64,000 nt of DNA, taken from contig OZ010799.1 of the NCBI GenBank assembly GCA_963932465.1, forward strand, positions 279,779,164-279,843,163. Reading direction: 5' to 3'. A model generated the notes under the pieces. It was not told where the DNA came from, did no database searches, and saw nothing but the letters and a program-made list of their open reading frames with translations. Origin of the DNA: Maratus speciosus (Eukaryota > Arthropoda > Arachnida > Araneae > Salticidae). Shown one piece after another: positions 24,778-38,183 of this stretch (positions within the stretch are counted from its first letter, which is position 1; every line of letters starts with the position of its first letter). Both the position numbers and the translations under genes were made by a program.

Positions 24778-25744
24778 CATGGCTTAATTTCTAACAAAAA
24801 AGTACCGGAGCCCTAATAATCTGCGGTACCGGTACAACAACTGTATCATCCCCCCCCCCCCCTGTCATTCCAATCTGCATATTTGTATTTCATACATTAT
24901 TTGCAAAATTTAAAGCATTTTTTTTCTTTAATAAAATAAAAAATTAAAAAATTAAATATATCTATCAGCATATACTTAGCTGTCAACTATTCCACTTTTT
25001 AGTTACCACTCCTTTTTAATAGTAATCTTTGCCCAATTTTAAAGTTAGTAATTAATTGCAGAGTTCTGCGATTTATTATGGTAAGGAATTTGATTAGGAA
25101 ATTGTGTTAACACAAAAAAGGGATAGTTCTCAACTATGCATCTTTAAGAAGAAATGAATGAAATTTGCAGAAATTAATATTTATATGCCGAAGAATGGAA
25201 CAAAGTTTTACAATTTCCTATAATAGGTGCATTTAAACTATGATCGATTCCTTCCGCATAATAATCTTTTGTGATGTGTCCCTGAAAACGAGATTAAATT
25301 AAAAAATTGACATCGTTATCGGAAAAAATCGCTGCTTTTGTAGAAAAAAGGGGAAAACTGCTCGATTGCTTTCTATCAGAATAACAATACATGCCAATTA
25401 TATATACTTACAAATGAAAGTGACTTCGTAAATGTGCAGAGCAAAGCCTTAGCATGGGTACTGTTCATGATATAAAATACAGATTGAGTCACATATAAGT
25501 GTTTCGGGGCTAACTTTTTCGTTAGTCCCGTAAGTGTTTTGGTAAAAAAGAATGCAAAGCTTGCGGATGGTAAAGAAAGAAAAGGGTAATTTAGGTTTCA
25601 ATTTTTTGGAAGAGCTATTGCACTGGGCTCCGGAGCCCTGTATTTATGAGCTCCGGTGAATTCCGACCACTATTTAAATATTTACTAAAACCAGAGAAGT
25701 ACCGGAGCCGAGCTCCGTTGGGCTCCGGCGCAAATTAAGCCCTG
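24778..25744. mobile_element. hAT-like core 16
   Basis: The copy is 967 bp. The left terminus is CATGGCTTAATTT. The hairpin right arm is gttagtcccg, and it has gacatcgtt and aaaaccagag. Confidence 0.68.
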
Positions 25745-26761
25745 GAGTAGAGTCAAATCTATTATATAATTATTAAAAGAATAAATAGAGACATATACTA
25801 TCCCCATTATTCCATGTGCAATAAAATTCTTGTTGCTAAAATGTTGAAATGAATGACGCATGGATTTAGTTATTCATTTTACCGAGCTCGATGAAACGCT
25901 CCAAATGTATGCCTCTAGACCAGAATACCCCAATATAACACTATTTTAGTAGAATCAAAACTATTATATAATTATTAAGGGAATAAATAGAGACATATAT
26001 TATCCCCATTATTCCATGTGCAATAAAATTCTTGTTGCTAAAATGTTGAAATGAATGACGCATGGATTTAGTTATTCATTTTACCGAGCTCGATGAAACG
26101 CTCCAAATGTATGCCTCTAGACCAGAATACCCCAATATAACACTATTTTAGTAGAATCAAAACTATTATATAATTATTAAGGGAATAAATAGAGACAGAT
26201 ATTATCCTCATTATTCCATGTGCAATAAAATTCTTGTTGCTAAAATGTTGAAATGAATGACACATGGATTTAGTTATTCATTTTACCGAGCTCGATGAAA
26301 CGCTCCAAATGTATGCCTCTAGACCAGAATACCCCAATATAACACTATTGTAGTAGAATCAAAACTATTATATAATTATTAAGGGAATAAATAGAGACAG
26401 ATATCATCCTCATTATTCCATGTGCAATAAAATTCTTGTTGCTAAAATGTTGAAATGAATGACACATGGATTTTGTTATTCATTTTACCAAGCTCGATGA
26501 AACGCTCCAAATGTATGCCTCTAGACCAGAATACCCCAATATAACACTATTGTAGTAGAATCAAAACTATTATATAATTATTAAGGGAATAAATAGAGAC
26601 AGATATTATCCTCATTATTCCATGTGCAATAAAATTCTTGTTGCTAAAATGTTGAAATGAATGACACATGGATTTAGTTATTCATTTTACCGAGCTCGAT
26701 TAAACGCTCCAAATGTATGCATCTAGACCAGAATACCCCCATATAACACTATTGTAGTAGA
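25745..26761. repeat. Monomer block 16, 5 x 202 bp + 7
   Basis: It shows the full canonical order alpha-gamma-beta-delta-omega. The first two monomers end actattttagtag. Confidence 0.96.
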
Positions 26762-27730
26762 CAGGGCTTAATTTCTAACAAAAAAAGTACCGGAGCCCTA
26801 ATAATCTGCGGTACCGGTACAACAACTGTATCATCCCCCCCCCCCCCCTGTCATTCCAATCTGCATATTTGTATTTCATACATTATTTGCAAAATTTAAA
26901 GCATTTTTTTTCTTTAATAAAATAAAAAATTAAAAAATTAAATATATCTATCAGCATATACTTAGCTGTCAACTATTCCACTTTTTAGTTACCACTCCTT
27001 TTTAATAGTAATCTTTGCCCAATTTTAAAGTTAGTAATTAATTGCAGAATTCTGCGATTTATTATGGTAAGGAATTTGATTAGGAAATTGTGTCAACACA
27101 AAAAAGGGATAGTTCTCAACTATGCATCTCTAAGAAGAAATGAATGAAATTTGCAGAAATTAATATTTATATGCCGAAGAATGGAACAAAGTTTTACAAT
27201 TTCCTATAATAGGTGCATTTAAACTATGATCGATTCCTTCCGCATAATAATCTTTTGTTATGTGTCCCTGAAAATGAGATTAAATTAAAAAAATGACACC
27301 GTTATTGGAAAAAATCGCTGCTTTTGTAGAAAAAAGGGGAAAACTGCTCGATTGCTTTCTATCAGAATAACAATACATGCCAATTATATATACTTACAAA
27401 TGAAAGTGACTTCGTAAATGTGCAGAGCAAAGCCTTAGCATGGGTACCGTTCATGATATAAAATACAGATTGAGTCACATATAAGTGTTTCGAGGCTAAC
27501 GAAAAAGTTAGACCCGTAAGTGTTTTGGTAAAAAAGAATGCAAAGCTTGGGGATGGAAAAGGAAGAAAAGGGTAATTTAGGTTTCAATTTTTTGGAAGAG
27601 CTATTGCACTGGGCTCCGGAGCCCTGTATTTATGAGCTCCGGTGAATTCCGACCACTATTTATATATTTACTAAAAACAGAGAAGTACCGGAGCCGAGCT
27701 CCGTTGGGCTCCGGCGCAAATTAAGCCCTG
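26762..27730. mobile_element. hAT-like core 17
   Basis: The copy is 969 bp with the inverted hairpin loop at 27491-27516. The right arm has an additional change (gttagacccg), gtcaacac breaks the 14-bp palindrome, and accgttc and ttgggga accompany the inverted loop as in cores 1 and 3. Confidence 0.68.
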
Positions 27731-28545
27731 GAGTAGAGTCAAATCTATTATATAATTATTAAAAGAATAAATAGAGACATATACTATCCCCATTATTCCA
27801 TGTGCAATAAAATTCTTTTTGCTAAAATGTTGCAATGAATGACGCATGGATTTAGTTATTCATTTTACCGAGCTCGATGAAACGCTCCAAATGTATGCCT
27901 CTAGACCAGAATACCCCAATATAACACTATTGTAGTAGAATCAAAACTATTATATAATTATTAAGGGAATAAATAGAGACATATATTATCCCCATTATTC
28001 CATGTGCAATAAAATTCTTGTTGCTAAAATGTTGAAATGAATGACGCATGGATTTAGTTATTCATTTTACCGAGCTCGATGAAACGCTCCAAATGTATGC
28101 CTCTAGACCAGAATACCCCAATATAACACTATTGTAGTAGAATCAAAACTATTATATAATTATTAAGGGAATAAATAGAGACAGATATTATCCTCATTAT
28201 TCCATGCGGAATAAAATTCTTGTTGCTAAAATGTTGAAATGAATGACACATGGATTTAGTTATTCATTTTACCAAGCTCGATGAAACGCTCCAAATGTAT
28301 GCCTCTAGACCAGAATACCCCAATATAACACTATTGTAGTAGAATCAAAACTATTATATAATTATTAAGGGAATAAATAGAGACAGATATTATCCTCATT
28401 ATTCCATGTGCAATAAAATTCTTGTTGCTAAAATGTTGAAATGAATGACGCATGGATTTAGTTATTCATTTTACCGAGCTCGATGAAACGCTCCAAATGT
28501 ATGCATCTAGACCAGAATACCCCCATATAACACTATTGTAGTAGA
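27731..28545. repeat. Monomer block 17, 4 x 202 bp + 7
   Basis: The order is alpha-gamma-delta-omega. Delta has ccatgcggaata. Confidence 0.96.
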
Positions 28546-29503
28546 CAGGACTTAATTTCTAACAAAAAAAGTACCGGAGCTCTAATAATCTGCGGTACCG
28601 GTACAACAACTGTATCACCCCCCCCCTGTCATTCCAATCTGCATATTTGTATTTCATACATTATTTGCAAAATTTAAAGCATTTTATTTCTTTAATAAAA
28701 TAAAAAATTAAAAAATTAAATATATCTATCAGCATATACTTAGCTGTCAACTATTCCACTTTTTAGTTACCACTCCTTTTTAATAGTAATCTTTGCCCAA
28801 TTTTAAAGTTAGTAATTAATTGCAGAATTCTGCGATTTATTATGGTAAGGAATTTGATTAGGAAATTGTGTTAACACAAAAAAGGGATAGTTCTCAACTA
28901 TGCATCTTTAAGAAGAAATGAATGAAATTTGCAGAAATTAATATTTATATGCCGAAGAATGGAACAAAGTTTTACACTTTCCTATAATAGGTGCATTTAA
29001 ACTATGAATGATTCCTTCCGCATAATAATCTTTTGTGATGTGTCCCTGAAAATGAGATTAAATTAAAAAATTGACACCGTTATCGGAAAAAATCGCTGCT
29101 TTTGTAGAAAAAAGGGGAAATCTGCTCGATTGCTTTCTATCAGAATAACAATACATGCCAATTATATATACTTACAAATGAAAGTGACTTCGTAAATGTG
29201 CAGAGCAAAGCCTTAGCATTGGTACTGTTCAAGATATAAAATACAGATTGAGTCACATATAAGTGTTTCGGGGCTAACTTTTTCGTTAGCCCAGTAAGTG
29301 TTTTGGTAAAAAAGAATGCAAAGCTTGCGGATGGAAAAGAAAGAAAAGGGTAATTTAGGTTTCAATTTTTTGGAAGAGCTATTGCACTGGGCTCCGGAGC
29401 CCTGTATTTATGAGCTCCGGTGAATTCCGACCACTATTTAAATATTTACTTAAAACAGAGAAGTACCGGAGCTCCGTTGGGCTCCGGCGCAAATTAAGCC
29501 CTG
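28546..29503. mobile_element. hAT-like core 18
   Basis: The copy is 958 bp. The left terminus is CAGGACTTAATTT. It is the first of five cores with a 5-bp deletion near the right end (accggagctccgttggg). gaaatctgctcg and gcattggtactgttcaag are shared by cores 18-22. Confidence 0.68.
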
Positions 29504-30116
29504 GAGTAGAGTCAAATCTATTATATAATTATTAAAAGAATAAATAGGGACATATACTATCCCCATTATTCCATGTGCAATAAAATTCTTGTTGCCAAAA
29601 TGTTGAAATGAATGACGCATGGATTTAGTTATTAATTTTACCGAGCTCGATGAAACGCTCCAAATGTATGCCTCTAGACCAGAATACCCCAATATAACAC
29701 TATTGTAGTAGAATCAAAACTATTATATAATTATTAAGGGAATAAATAGAGACAGATATTATCCTCATTATTCCATGTGCAATAAAATTCTTGTTGCTAA
29801 AATGTTGAAATGAATGACACATGGATTTAGTTATTCATTTTACCAAGCTCGATGAAACGCTCCAAATGTATGCCTCTAGACCAGGATACCCCAATATAAC
29901 ACTATTGTAGTAGAATCAAAACTATTATATAATTATTAAGGGAATAAATAGAGACAGATATTATCCTCATTATTCCATGTGCAATAAAATTCTTGTTGCT
30001 AAAATGTTGAAATGAATGACGCATGGATTTAGTTATTCATTTTACCGAGCTCGATGAAACGCTCCAAATGTATGCATCTAGACCAGAATACCCCCATATA
30101 ACACTATTGTAGTAGA
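29504..30116. repeat. Monomer block 18, 3 x 202 bp + 7
   Basis: The order is alpha-delta-omega. Alpha has ataaatagggac and gttattaatttt, as do blocks 19-22. Confidence 0.96.
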
Positions 30117-31078
30117 CAGGGCTTAATTTCTAACAAAAAAAGTACCGGAGCCCTAATATTCTGCGGTACCGGTACAACAACTGTATCATCCCCCCCCCCC
30201 CTGTCATTCCAATCTGCATATTTGTATTTCATACATTATTTGCAAAATTTAAAGCATTTTTTTTCTTTAATAAAATAAAAAATTAAAAAATTAAATATAT
30301 CTATCAGCATATACTTAGCTGTCAACTATTCCACTTTTTAGTTACCACTCCTTTTTAATAGTAATCTTTGCCCAATTTTAAAGTTAGTAATTAATTGCAG
30401 AATTCTGCGATTTATTATGGTAAGGAATTTGATTAGGAAATTCTGTTAACACAAAAAAGGGATAGTTCTCAACTATGCATCTTTAAGAAGAAATGAATGA
30501 AATTTGCAGAAATTAATATTTATATGCCGAAGAATGGAACAAAGTTTTACAATTTCCTATAATAGGTGCATTTAAACTATGAATGATTCCTTCCGCATAA
30601 TAATCTTTTGTGATGTGTCCCTGAAAATGAGATTAAATTAAAAAATTGACACCGTTATCGGAAAAAATCGCTGCTTTTGTAGAAAAAAGGGGAAATCTGC
30701 TCGATTGCTTTCTATCAGAATAACAATACATGCCAATTATATATACTTACAAATGAAAGTGACTTCGTAAATGTGCAGAGCAAAGCCTTAGCATTGGTAC
30801 TGTTCAAGATCTAAAATACAGGTTGAGTCACATATAAGTGTTTCGGGGCTAACTTTTTCGTTAGCCCCGTAAGTGTTTTGGTAAAAAAGAATGCAAAGCT
30901 TGCGGATGGAAAAGAAAGAAAAGGGTAATTTAGGTTTCAATTTTTTGGAAGAGCTATTGCACTGGGCTCCGGAGCCCTGTATTTATGAGCTCCGGTGAAT
31001 TCCGACCACTATTTAAATATTTACTAAAAACAGAGAAGTACCGGAGCTCCGTTGGGCTCCGGCGCAAATTAAGCCCTG
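30117..31078. mobile_element. hAT-like core 19
   Basis: The copy is 962 bp and of the 5-bp-deletion subtype. gaatgattcc is shared with core 18, and ctaatattctgcgg with cores 20-23. Confidence 0.68.
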
Positions 31079-31893
31079 GAGTAGAGTCAAATCTATTATA
31101 TAATTATTAAAAGAATAAATAGGGACATATACTATCCCCATTATTCCATGTGCAATAAAATTCTTGTTGCTAAAATGTTGAAATGAATGACGCATGGATT
31201 TAGTTATTAATTTTACCGAGCTCGATGAAACGCTCCAAATGTATGCCTCTAGACCAGAATACCCCAATATAACACTATTGTAGTAGAATCAAAACTATTA
31301 TATAATTATTAAGGGAATAAATAGAGACAGATATTATCCTCATTATTCCATGTGCAATAAAATTCTTGTTGCTAAAATGTTGAAATGAATGACACATGGA
31401 TTTAGTTATTCATTTTACCGAGCTCGATGAAACGCTCCAAATGTATGCCTCTAGACCAGAATACCCCAATATAACACTATTGTAGTAGAATCAAAACTAT
31501 TATATAATTATTAAGGGAATAAATAGAGACAGATATTATCCTCATTATTCCATGTGCAATAAAATTCTTGTTGCTAAAATGTTGAAATGAATGACACATG
31601 GATTTAGTTATTCATTTTACCAAGCTCGATGAAACGCTCCAAATGTATGCCTCTAAACCAGGATACCCCAATATAACACTATTGTAGTAGAATCAAAACT
31701 ATTATATAATTATTAAGGGAATAAATAGAGACAGATATTATCCTCATTATTCCATGTGCAATAAAATTCTTGTTGCTAAAATGTTGAAATGAATGACGCA
31801 TGGATTTAGTTATTCATTTTACCGAGCTCGATGAAACGCTCCAAATGTATGCATCTAGACCAGAATACCCCCATATAACACTATTGTAGTAGA
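31079..31893. repeat. Monomer block 19, 4 x 202 bp + 7
   Basis: The order is alpha-beta-delta-omega, repeated unchanged in blocks 20, 21 and 22. Confidence 0.96.
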
Positions 31894-32854
31894 CAGGGCT
31901 TAATTTCTAACAAAAAAAGTACCGGAGCCCTAATATTCTCCGGTACCGGTACAACAACTGTATCATCCCCCCCCCCCTGTCATTCCAATCTGCATATTTG
32001 TATTTCATACATTATTTGCAAAATTTAAAGCATTTTTTTTCTTTAATAAAATAAAAAATTAAAAAATTAAATATATCTATCAGCATATACTTAGCTGTCA
32101 ACTATTCCACTTTTTAGTTACCACTCCTTTTTAATAGTAATCTTTGCCCAATTTTAAAGTTAGTAATTAATTGCAGAATTCTGCGATTTATTATGGTAAG
32201 GAATTTGATTAGGAAATTGTGTTAACACAAAAAAGGGATAGTTCTCAACTATGCATCTTTAAGAAGAAATGAATGAAATTTGCAGAAATTAATATTTATA
32301 TGCCGAAGAATGGAACAAAGTTTTACAATTTCCTATAATAGGTGCATTTAAACTATGATCGATTCCTTCCGCATAATAATCTTTTGTGATGTGTCCCTGA
32401 AAATGAGATTAAATTAAAAAATTGACACCGTTATCGGAAAAAATCGCTGCTTTTGTAGAAAAAAGGGGAAATCTGCTCGATTGCTTTCTATCAGAATAAC
32501 AATACATGCCAATTATATATACTTACAAATGAAAGTGACTTCGTAAATGTGCAGAGCAAAGCCTTAGCATTGGTACTGTTCAAGATATAAAATACAGATT
32601 GAGTCACATATAAGTGTTTCGGGGCTAACTTTTTCGTTAGCCCCGTAAGTGTTTTGGTAAAAAAGAATGCAAAGCTTGCGGATGGAAAAGAAAGAAAAGG
32701 GTAATTTAGGTTTCAATTTTTTGGAAGAGCTATTGCAATGGGCTCCGGAGCCCTGTATTTATGAGCTCCGGTGAATTCCGACCACTATTTAAATATTTAC
32801 TAAAAACAGAGAAGTACCGGAGCTCCGTTGGGCTCCGGCGCAAATTAAGCCCTG
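31894..32854. mobile_element. hAT-like core 20
   Basis: The copy is 961 bp and of the 5-bp-deletion subtype. Private changes are tattctccggtacc and attgcaatgggctcc. Confidence 0.68.
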
Positions 32855-33669
32855 GAGTAGAGTCAAATCTATTATATAATTATTAAAAGAATAAATAGGG
32901 ACATATACTATCCCCATTATTCCATGTGCAATAAAATTCTTGTTGCTAAAATGTTGAAATGAATGACGCATGGATTTAGTTATTAATTTTATCGAGCTCG
33001 ATGAAACGCTCCAAATGTATGCCTCTAGACCAGAATACCCCAATATAACACTATTGTAGTAGAATCAAAACTATTATATAATTATTAAGGGAATAAATAG
33101 AGACAGATATTATCCTCATTATTCCATGTGCAATAAAATTCTTGTTGCTAAAATGTTGAAAGGAATGACACATGGATTTAGTTATTCATTTTACCGAGCT
33201 CGATGAAACGCTCCAAATGTATGCCTCTAGACCAGAATACCCCAATATAACACTATTGTAGTAGAATCAAAACTATTATATAATTATTAAGGGAATAAAT
33301 AGAGACAGATATTATCCTCATTATTCCATGTGCAATAAAATTCTTGTTGCTAAAATGTTGAAATGAATGACACATGGATTTAGTTATTCATTTTACCAAG
33401 CTCGATGAAACGCTCCAAATGTCTGCCTCTAGACCAGAATACCCCAATATAACACTATTGTAGTAGAATCAAAACTATTATATAATTATTAAGGGAATAA
33501 ATAGAGACAGATATTATCCTCATTATTCCATGTGCAATAAAATTCTTGTTGCTAAAATGTTGAAATGAATGACGCATGGATTTAGTTATTCATTTTACCG
33601 AGCTCGATGAAACGCTCCAAATGTATGCATCTAGACCAGAATACCCCCATATAACACTATTGTAGTAGA
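32855..33669. repeat. Monomer block 20, 4 x 202 bp + 7
   Basis: The order is alpha-beta-delta-omega. Private changes are attttatcgagctc, gttgaaaggaatg and aatgtctgcc. Confidence 0.96.
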
Positions 33670-34628
33670 CAGGGCTTAATTTCTAACAAAAAAGTACCGG
33701 AGCCCTAATATTCTACGGTACCGGTACAACAACTGTATCATCCCCCCCCCCTGTCATTCCAATCTGCATATTTGTATTTCATACATTATTTGCAAAATTT
33801 AAAGCATTTTTTTTCTTTAATAAAATAAAAAATTAAAAAATTAAATATATCTATCAGCATATACTTAGCTGTCAACTATTCCACTTTTTAGTTACCACTC
33901 CTTTTTAATAGTAATATTTGCCCAATTTTAAAGTTAGTAATTAATTGCAGAGTTCTGCGATTTATTATGGTAAGGAATTTGATTAGGAAATTGTGTTAAC
34001 ACAAAAAAGGGATAGTTCTCAACTATGCATCTTTAAGAAGAAATGAATGAAATTTGCAGAAATTAATATTTATATGCCGAAGAATGGAACAAAGTTTTAC
34101 AATTTCCTATAATAGGTGCATTTAAACTATGATCGATTCCTTCCGCATAATAATCTTTTGTGATGTGTCCCTGAAAATGAGATTAAATTAAAAAATTGAC
34201 ACCGTTATCGGAAAAAATCGCTGCTTTTGTAGAAAAAAGGGGAAATCTGCTCGATTGCTTTCTATCAGAATAACAATACATGCCAATTATATATACTTAC
34301 AAATGAAAGTGACTTCGTAAATGTGCAGAGCAAAGCCTTAGCATTGGTACTGTTCAAGATATAAAATACAGATTGAGTCACATATAAGTGTTTCGGGGCT
34401 TACTTTTTCGTTAGCCCCGTAAGTGTTTTGGTAAAAAAGAATGCAAAGCTTGCGGATGGAAAAGAAAGAAAAGGGTAATTTAGGTTTCAATTTTTTGGAA
34501 GAGCTATTGCACTGGGCTCCGGAGCCCTGTATTTATGAGCTCCGGTGAATTCCGACCACTATTTAAATATTTACTAAAAACAGAGAAGTACCGGAGCTCC
34601 GTTGGGCTCCGGCGCAAATTAAGCCCTG
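33670..34628. mobile_element. hAT-like core 21
   Basis: The copy is 959 bp and of the 5-bp-deletion subtype. It has gcagagttctgc. The hairpin left arm is altered to ggcttac, shared with core 22. Confidence 0.68.
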
Positions 34629-35443
34629 GAGTAGAGTCAAATCTATTATATAATTATTAAAAGAATAAATAGGGACATATACTATCCCCATTATTCCATG
34701 TGCAATAAAATTCTTGTTGCTAAAATGTTTAAATGAATGACGCATGGATTTAGTTATTAATTTTACCGAGCTCGATGAAACGCTCCAAATGTATGCCTCT
34801 AGACCAGAATACCCCAATATAACACTATTGTAGTAGAATCAAAACTATTATATAATTATTAAGGGAATAAATAGAGACAGATATTATCCTCATTATTCCA
34901 TGTGCAATAAAATTCTTGTTGCTAAAATGTTGAAATGAATGACACATGGATTTAGTTATTCATTTTACCGAGCTCGATGAAACGCTCCAAATGTATGCCT
35001 CTAGACCAGAATACCCCAATATAACACTATTGTAGTAGAATCAAAACTATTATATAATTATTAAGGGAATAAATAGAGACAGATATTATCCTCATTATTC
35101 CATGTGCAATAAAATTCTTGTTGCTAAAATGTTGAAATGAATGACACATGGATTTAGTTATTCATTTTACCAAGCTCGATGAAACGCTCCAAATGTATGC
35201 CTCTAGACCAGAATACCCCAATATAACACTATTGTAGTAGAATCAAAACTATTATATAATTATTAAGGGAATAAATAGAGACAGATATTATCCTCATTAT
35301 TCCATGTGCAATAAAATTCTTGTTGCTAAAATGTTGAAATGAATGACGCATGGATTTAGTTATTCATTTTACCGAGCTCGATGAAACGCTCCAAATGTAT
35401 GCATCTAGACCAGAATACCCCCATATAACACTATTGTAGTAGA
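34629..35443. repeat. Monomer block 21, 4 x 202 bp + 7
   Basis: The order is alpha-beta-delta-omega. Alpha has aaatgtttaaatg, shared with block 22. Confidence 0.96.
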
Positions 35444-36403
35444 CAGGGCTTAATTTCTAACAAAAAAAGTACCGGAGCCCTAATATTCTGCGGTACCGGT
35501 ACAACAACTGTATCATCCCCCCCCCCTGTCATTCCAATCTGCATATTTGTATTTCATACATTATTTGCAAAATTTAAAGTTTTTTTTTTCTTTAATAAAA
35601 TAAAAAATTAAAAAATTAAATATATCTATCAGCATATACTTAGCTGTCAACTATTCCACTTTTTAGTTACCACTCCTTTTTAATAGTAATATTTGCCCAA
35701 TTTTAAAGTTAGTAATTAATTGCAGAGTTCTGCGATTTATTATGGTAAGGAATTTGATTAGGAAATTGTGTTAACACAAAAAAGGGATAGTTCTCAACTA
35801 TGCATCTTTAAGAAGAAATGAATGAAATTTGCAGAAATTAATATTTATATGCCGAAGAATGGAACAAAGTTTTACAATTTCCTATAATAGGTGCATTTAA
35901 ACTATGATCGATTCCTTCCGCATAATAATCTTTTGTGATGTGTCCCTGAAAATGAGATTAAATTAAAAAATTGACACCGTTATCGGAAAAAATCGCTGCT
36001 TTTGTAGAAAAAAGGGGAAATCTGCTCGATTGCTTTCTATCAGAATAACAATACATGCCAATTATATATACTTACAAATGAAAGTGACTTCGTAAATGTG
36101 CAGAGCAAAGCCTTAGCATTGGTACTGTTCAAGATATAAAATACAGATTGAGTCACATATAAGTGTTTCGGGGCTTACTTTTTCGTTAGCCCCGTAAGTG
36201 TTTTGGTAAAAAAGAATGCAAAGCTTGCGGATGGAAAAGAAAGAAAAGGGTAATTTAGGTTTCAATTTTTTGGAAGAGCTATTGCACTGGGCTCCGGAGC
36301 CCTGTATTTATGAGCTCCGGTGAATTCCGACCACTATTTAAATATTTACTAAAAACAGAGAAGTACCGGAGCTCCGTTGGGCTCCGGCGCAAATTAAGCC
36401 CTG
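35444..36403. mobile_element. hAT-like core 22
   Basis: The copy is 960 bp and of the 5-bp-deletion subtype, very close to core 21. It has a longer T-tract (aaagtttttttttt). Confidence 0.68.
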
Positions 36404-37218
36404 GAGTAGAGTCAAATCTATTATATAATTATTAAAAGAATAAATAGGGACATATACTATCCCCATTATTCCATGTGCAATAAAATTCTTGTTGCTAAAA
36501 TGTTTAAATGAATGACGCATGGATTTAGTTATTAATTTTACCGAGCTCGATGAAACGCTCCAAATGTATGCCTCTAGACCAGAATACCCCAATATAACAC
36601 TATTGTAGTAGAATCAAAACTATTATATAATTATTAAGGGAATAAATAGAGACAGATATTATCCTCATTATTCCATGTGCAATAAAATTCTTGTTGCTAA
36701 AATGTTGAAATGAATGACACATGGATTTAGTTATTCATTTTACCGAGCTCGATGAAACGCTCCAAATGTATGCCTCTAGACCAGAATACCCCAATATAAC
36801 ACTATTGTAGTAGAATCAAAACTATTATATAATTATTAAGGGAATAAATAGAGACAGATATTATCCTCATTATTCCATGTGCAATAAAATTCTTGTTGCT
36901 AAAATGTTGAAATGAATGACACATGGATTTAGTTATTCATTTTACCAAGCTCGATGAAACGCTCCAAATGTATGCCTCTAGACCAGAATACCCCAATATA
37001 ACACTATTGTAGTAGAATCAAAACTATTATATAATTATTAAGGGAATAAATAGAGACAGATATTATCCTCATTATTCCATGTGCAATAAAATTCTTGTTG
37101 CTAAAATGTTGAAATGAATGACGCATGGATTTAGTTATTCATTTTACCGAGCTCGATGAAACGCTCCAAATGTATGCATCTAGACCAGAATACCCCCATA
37201 TAACACTATTGTAGTAGA
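36404..37218. repeat. Monomer block 22, 4 x 202 bp + 7
   Basis: The order is alpha-beta-delta-omega, with the same private alpha variant as block 21. Confidence 0.96.
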
Positions 37219-38183
37219 CAGGGCTTAATTTCTAACAAAAAAAGTACCGGAGCCCTAATATTCTGCGGTACCGGTACAACAACTGTATCATCCCCCCCCC
37301 CTGTCATTCCAATCTGCATATTTGTATTTCATACATTATTTGCAAAATTTAAAGTATTTTTTTTCTTTAATAAAATAAAAAATTAAAAAATTAAATATAT
37401 CTATCAGCATATACTTAGCTGTCAACTATTCCACTTTTTAGTTACCACTCCTTTTTAATAGTAATATTTGCCCAATTTTAAAGTTAGTAATTAATTGCAG
37501 AGTTCTGCGATTTATTATGGTAAGGAATTTGATTAGGAAATTGTGTTAACACAAAAAAGGGATAGTTCTCAACTATGCATCTTTAAGAAGAAATGAATGA
37601 AATTTGCAGAAATTAATATTTATATGCCGAAGAATGGAACAAAGTTTTACAATTTCCTATAATAGGTGCATTTAAACTATGATCGATTCCTTCCGCAAAA
37701 TAATCTTTTGTGATGTGTCCCTGAAAATGAGATTAAATTAAAAAATTGACACCGTTATCGGAAAAAATCGCTGCTTTTGTAGAAAAAAGGGGAAAACTGC
37801 TCGATTGCTTTCTATCAGAATAACAATACATGCCAATTATATATACTTACAAATGAAAGTGACTTCGTAAATGTGCAGAGCAAAGCCTTAGCATGGGTAC
37901 CGTTCATGATATAAAATACAGATTGAGTCACATATAAGTGTTTCGAGGCTAACGAAAAAGTTAGCCCCGTAAGTGTTTTTGTAAAAAAGAATGCAAAGCT
38001 TGGGGATGGAAAAGAAAGAAAAGGGTAATTTAGGTTTCAATTTTTTGGAAGAGCTATTGCACTGGGCTCCGGAGCCCTGTATTTTTGAGCTCCGGTGAAT
38101 TCCGACCACTATTTAAATATTTACTAAAAACACAGAAGTACCGGAGCCGAGCTCCGTTGGGCTCCGGCTCAACTTAAGCCCTG
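37219..38183. mobile_element. hAT-like core 23
   Basis: The copy is 965 bp and mosaic. Its left part resembles cores 21-22 (ctaatattctg, gcagagttctgc, taatatttgcc). Its right part has the inverted loop (37944-37969), accgttc, ttgggga and no 5-bp deletion, as in cores 1 and 3. The right terminus is changed to AACTTAAGCCCTG. Confidence 0.68.

Noticed and set aside
29450..36592. Recurrent 80-84-codon minus-strand frames (MGYSGLEAYIW...) in units 18-22, and similar ones at 8087 and 59468
   Set aside because: They run across the monomer-element junction. The monomer period (202) is not a multiple of 3, and the frames are opened by private substitutions and the 5-bp deletion. They are repeat shadows.
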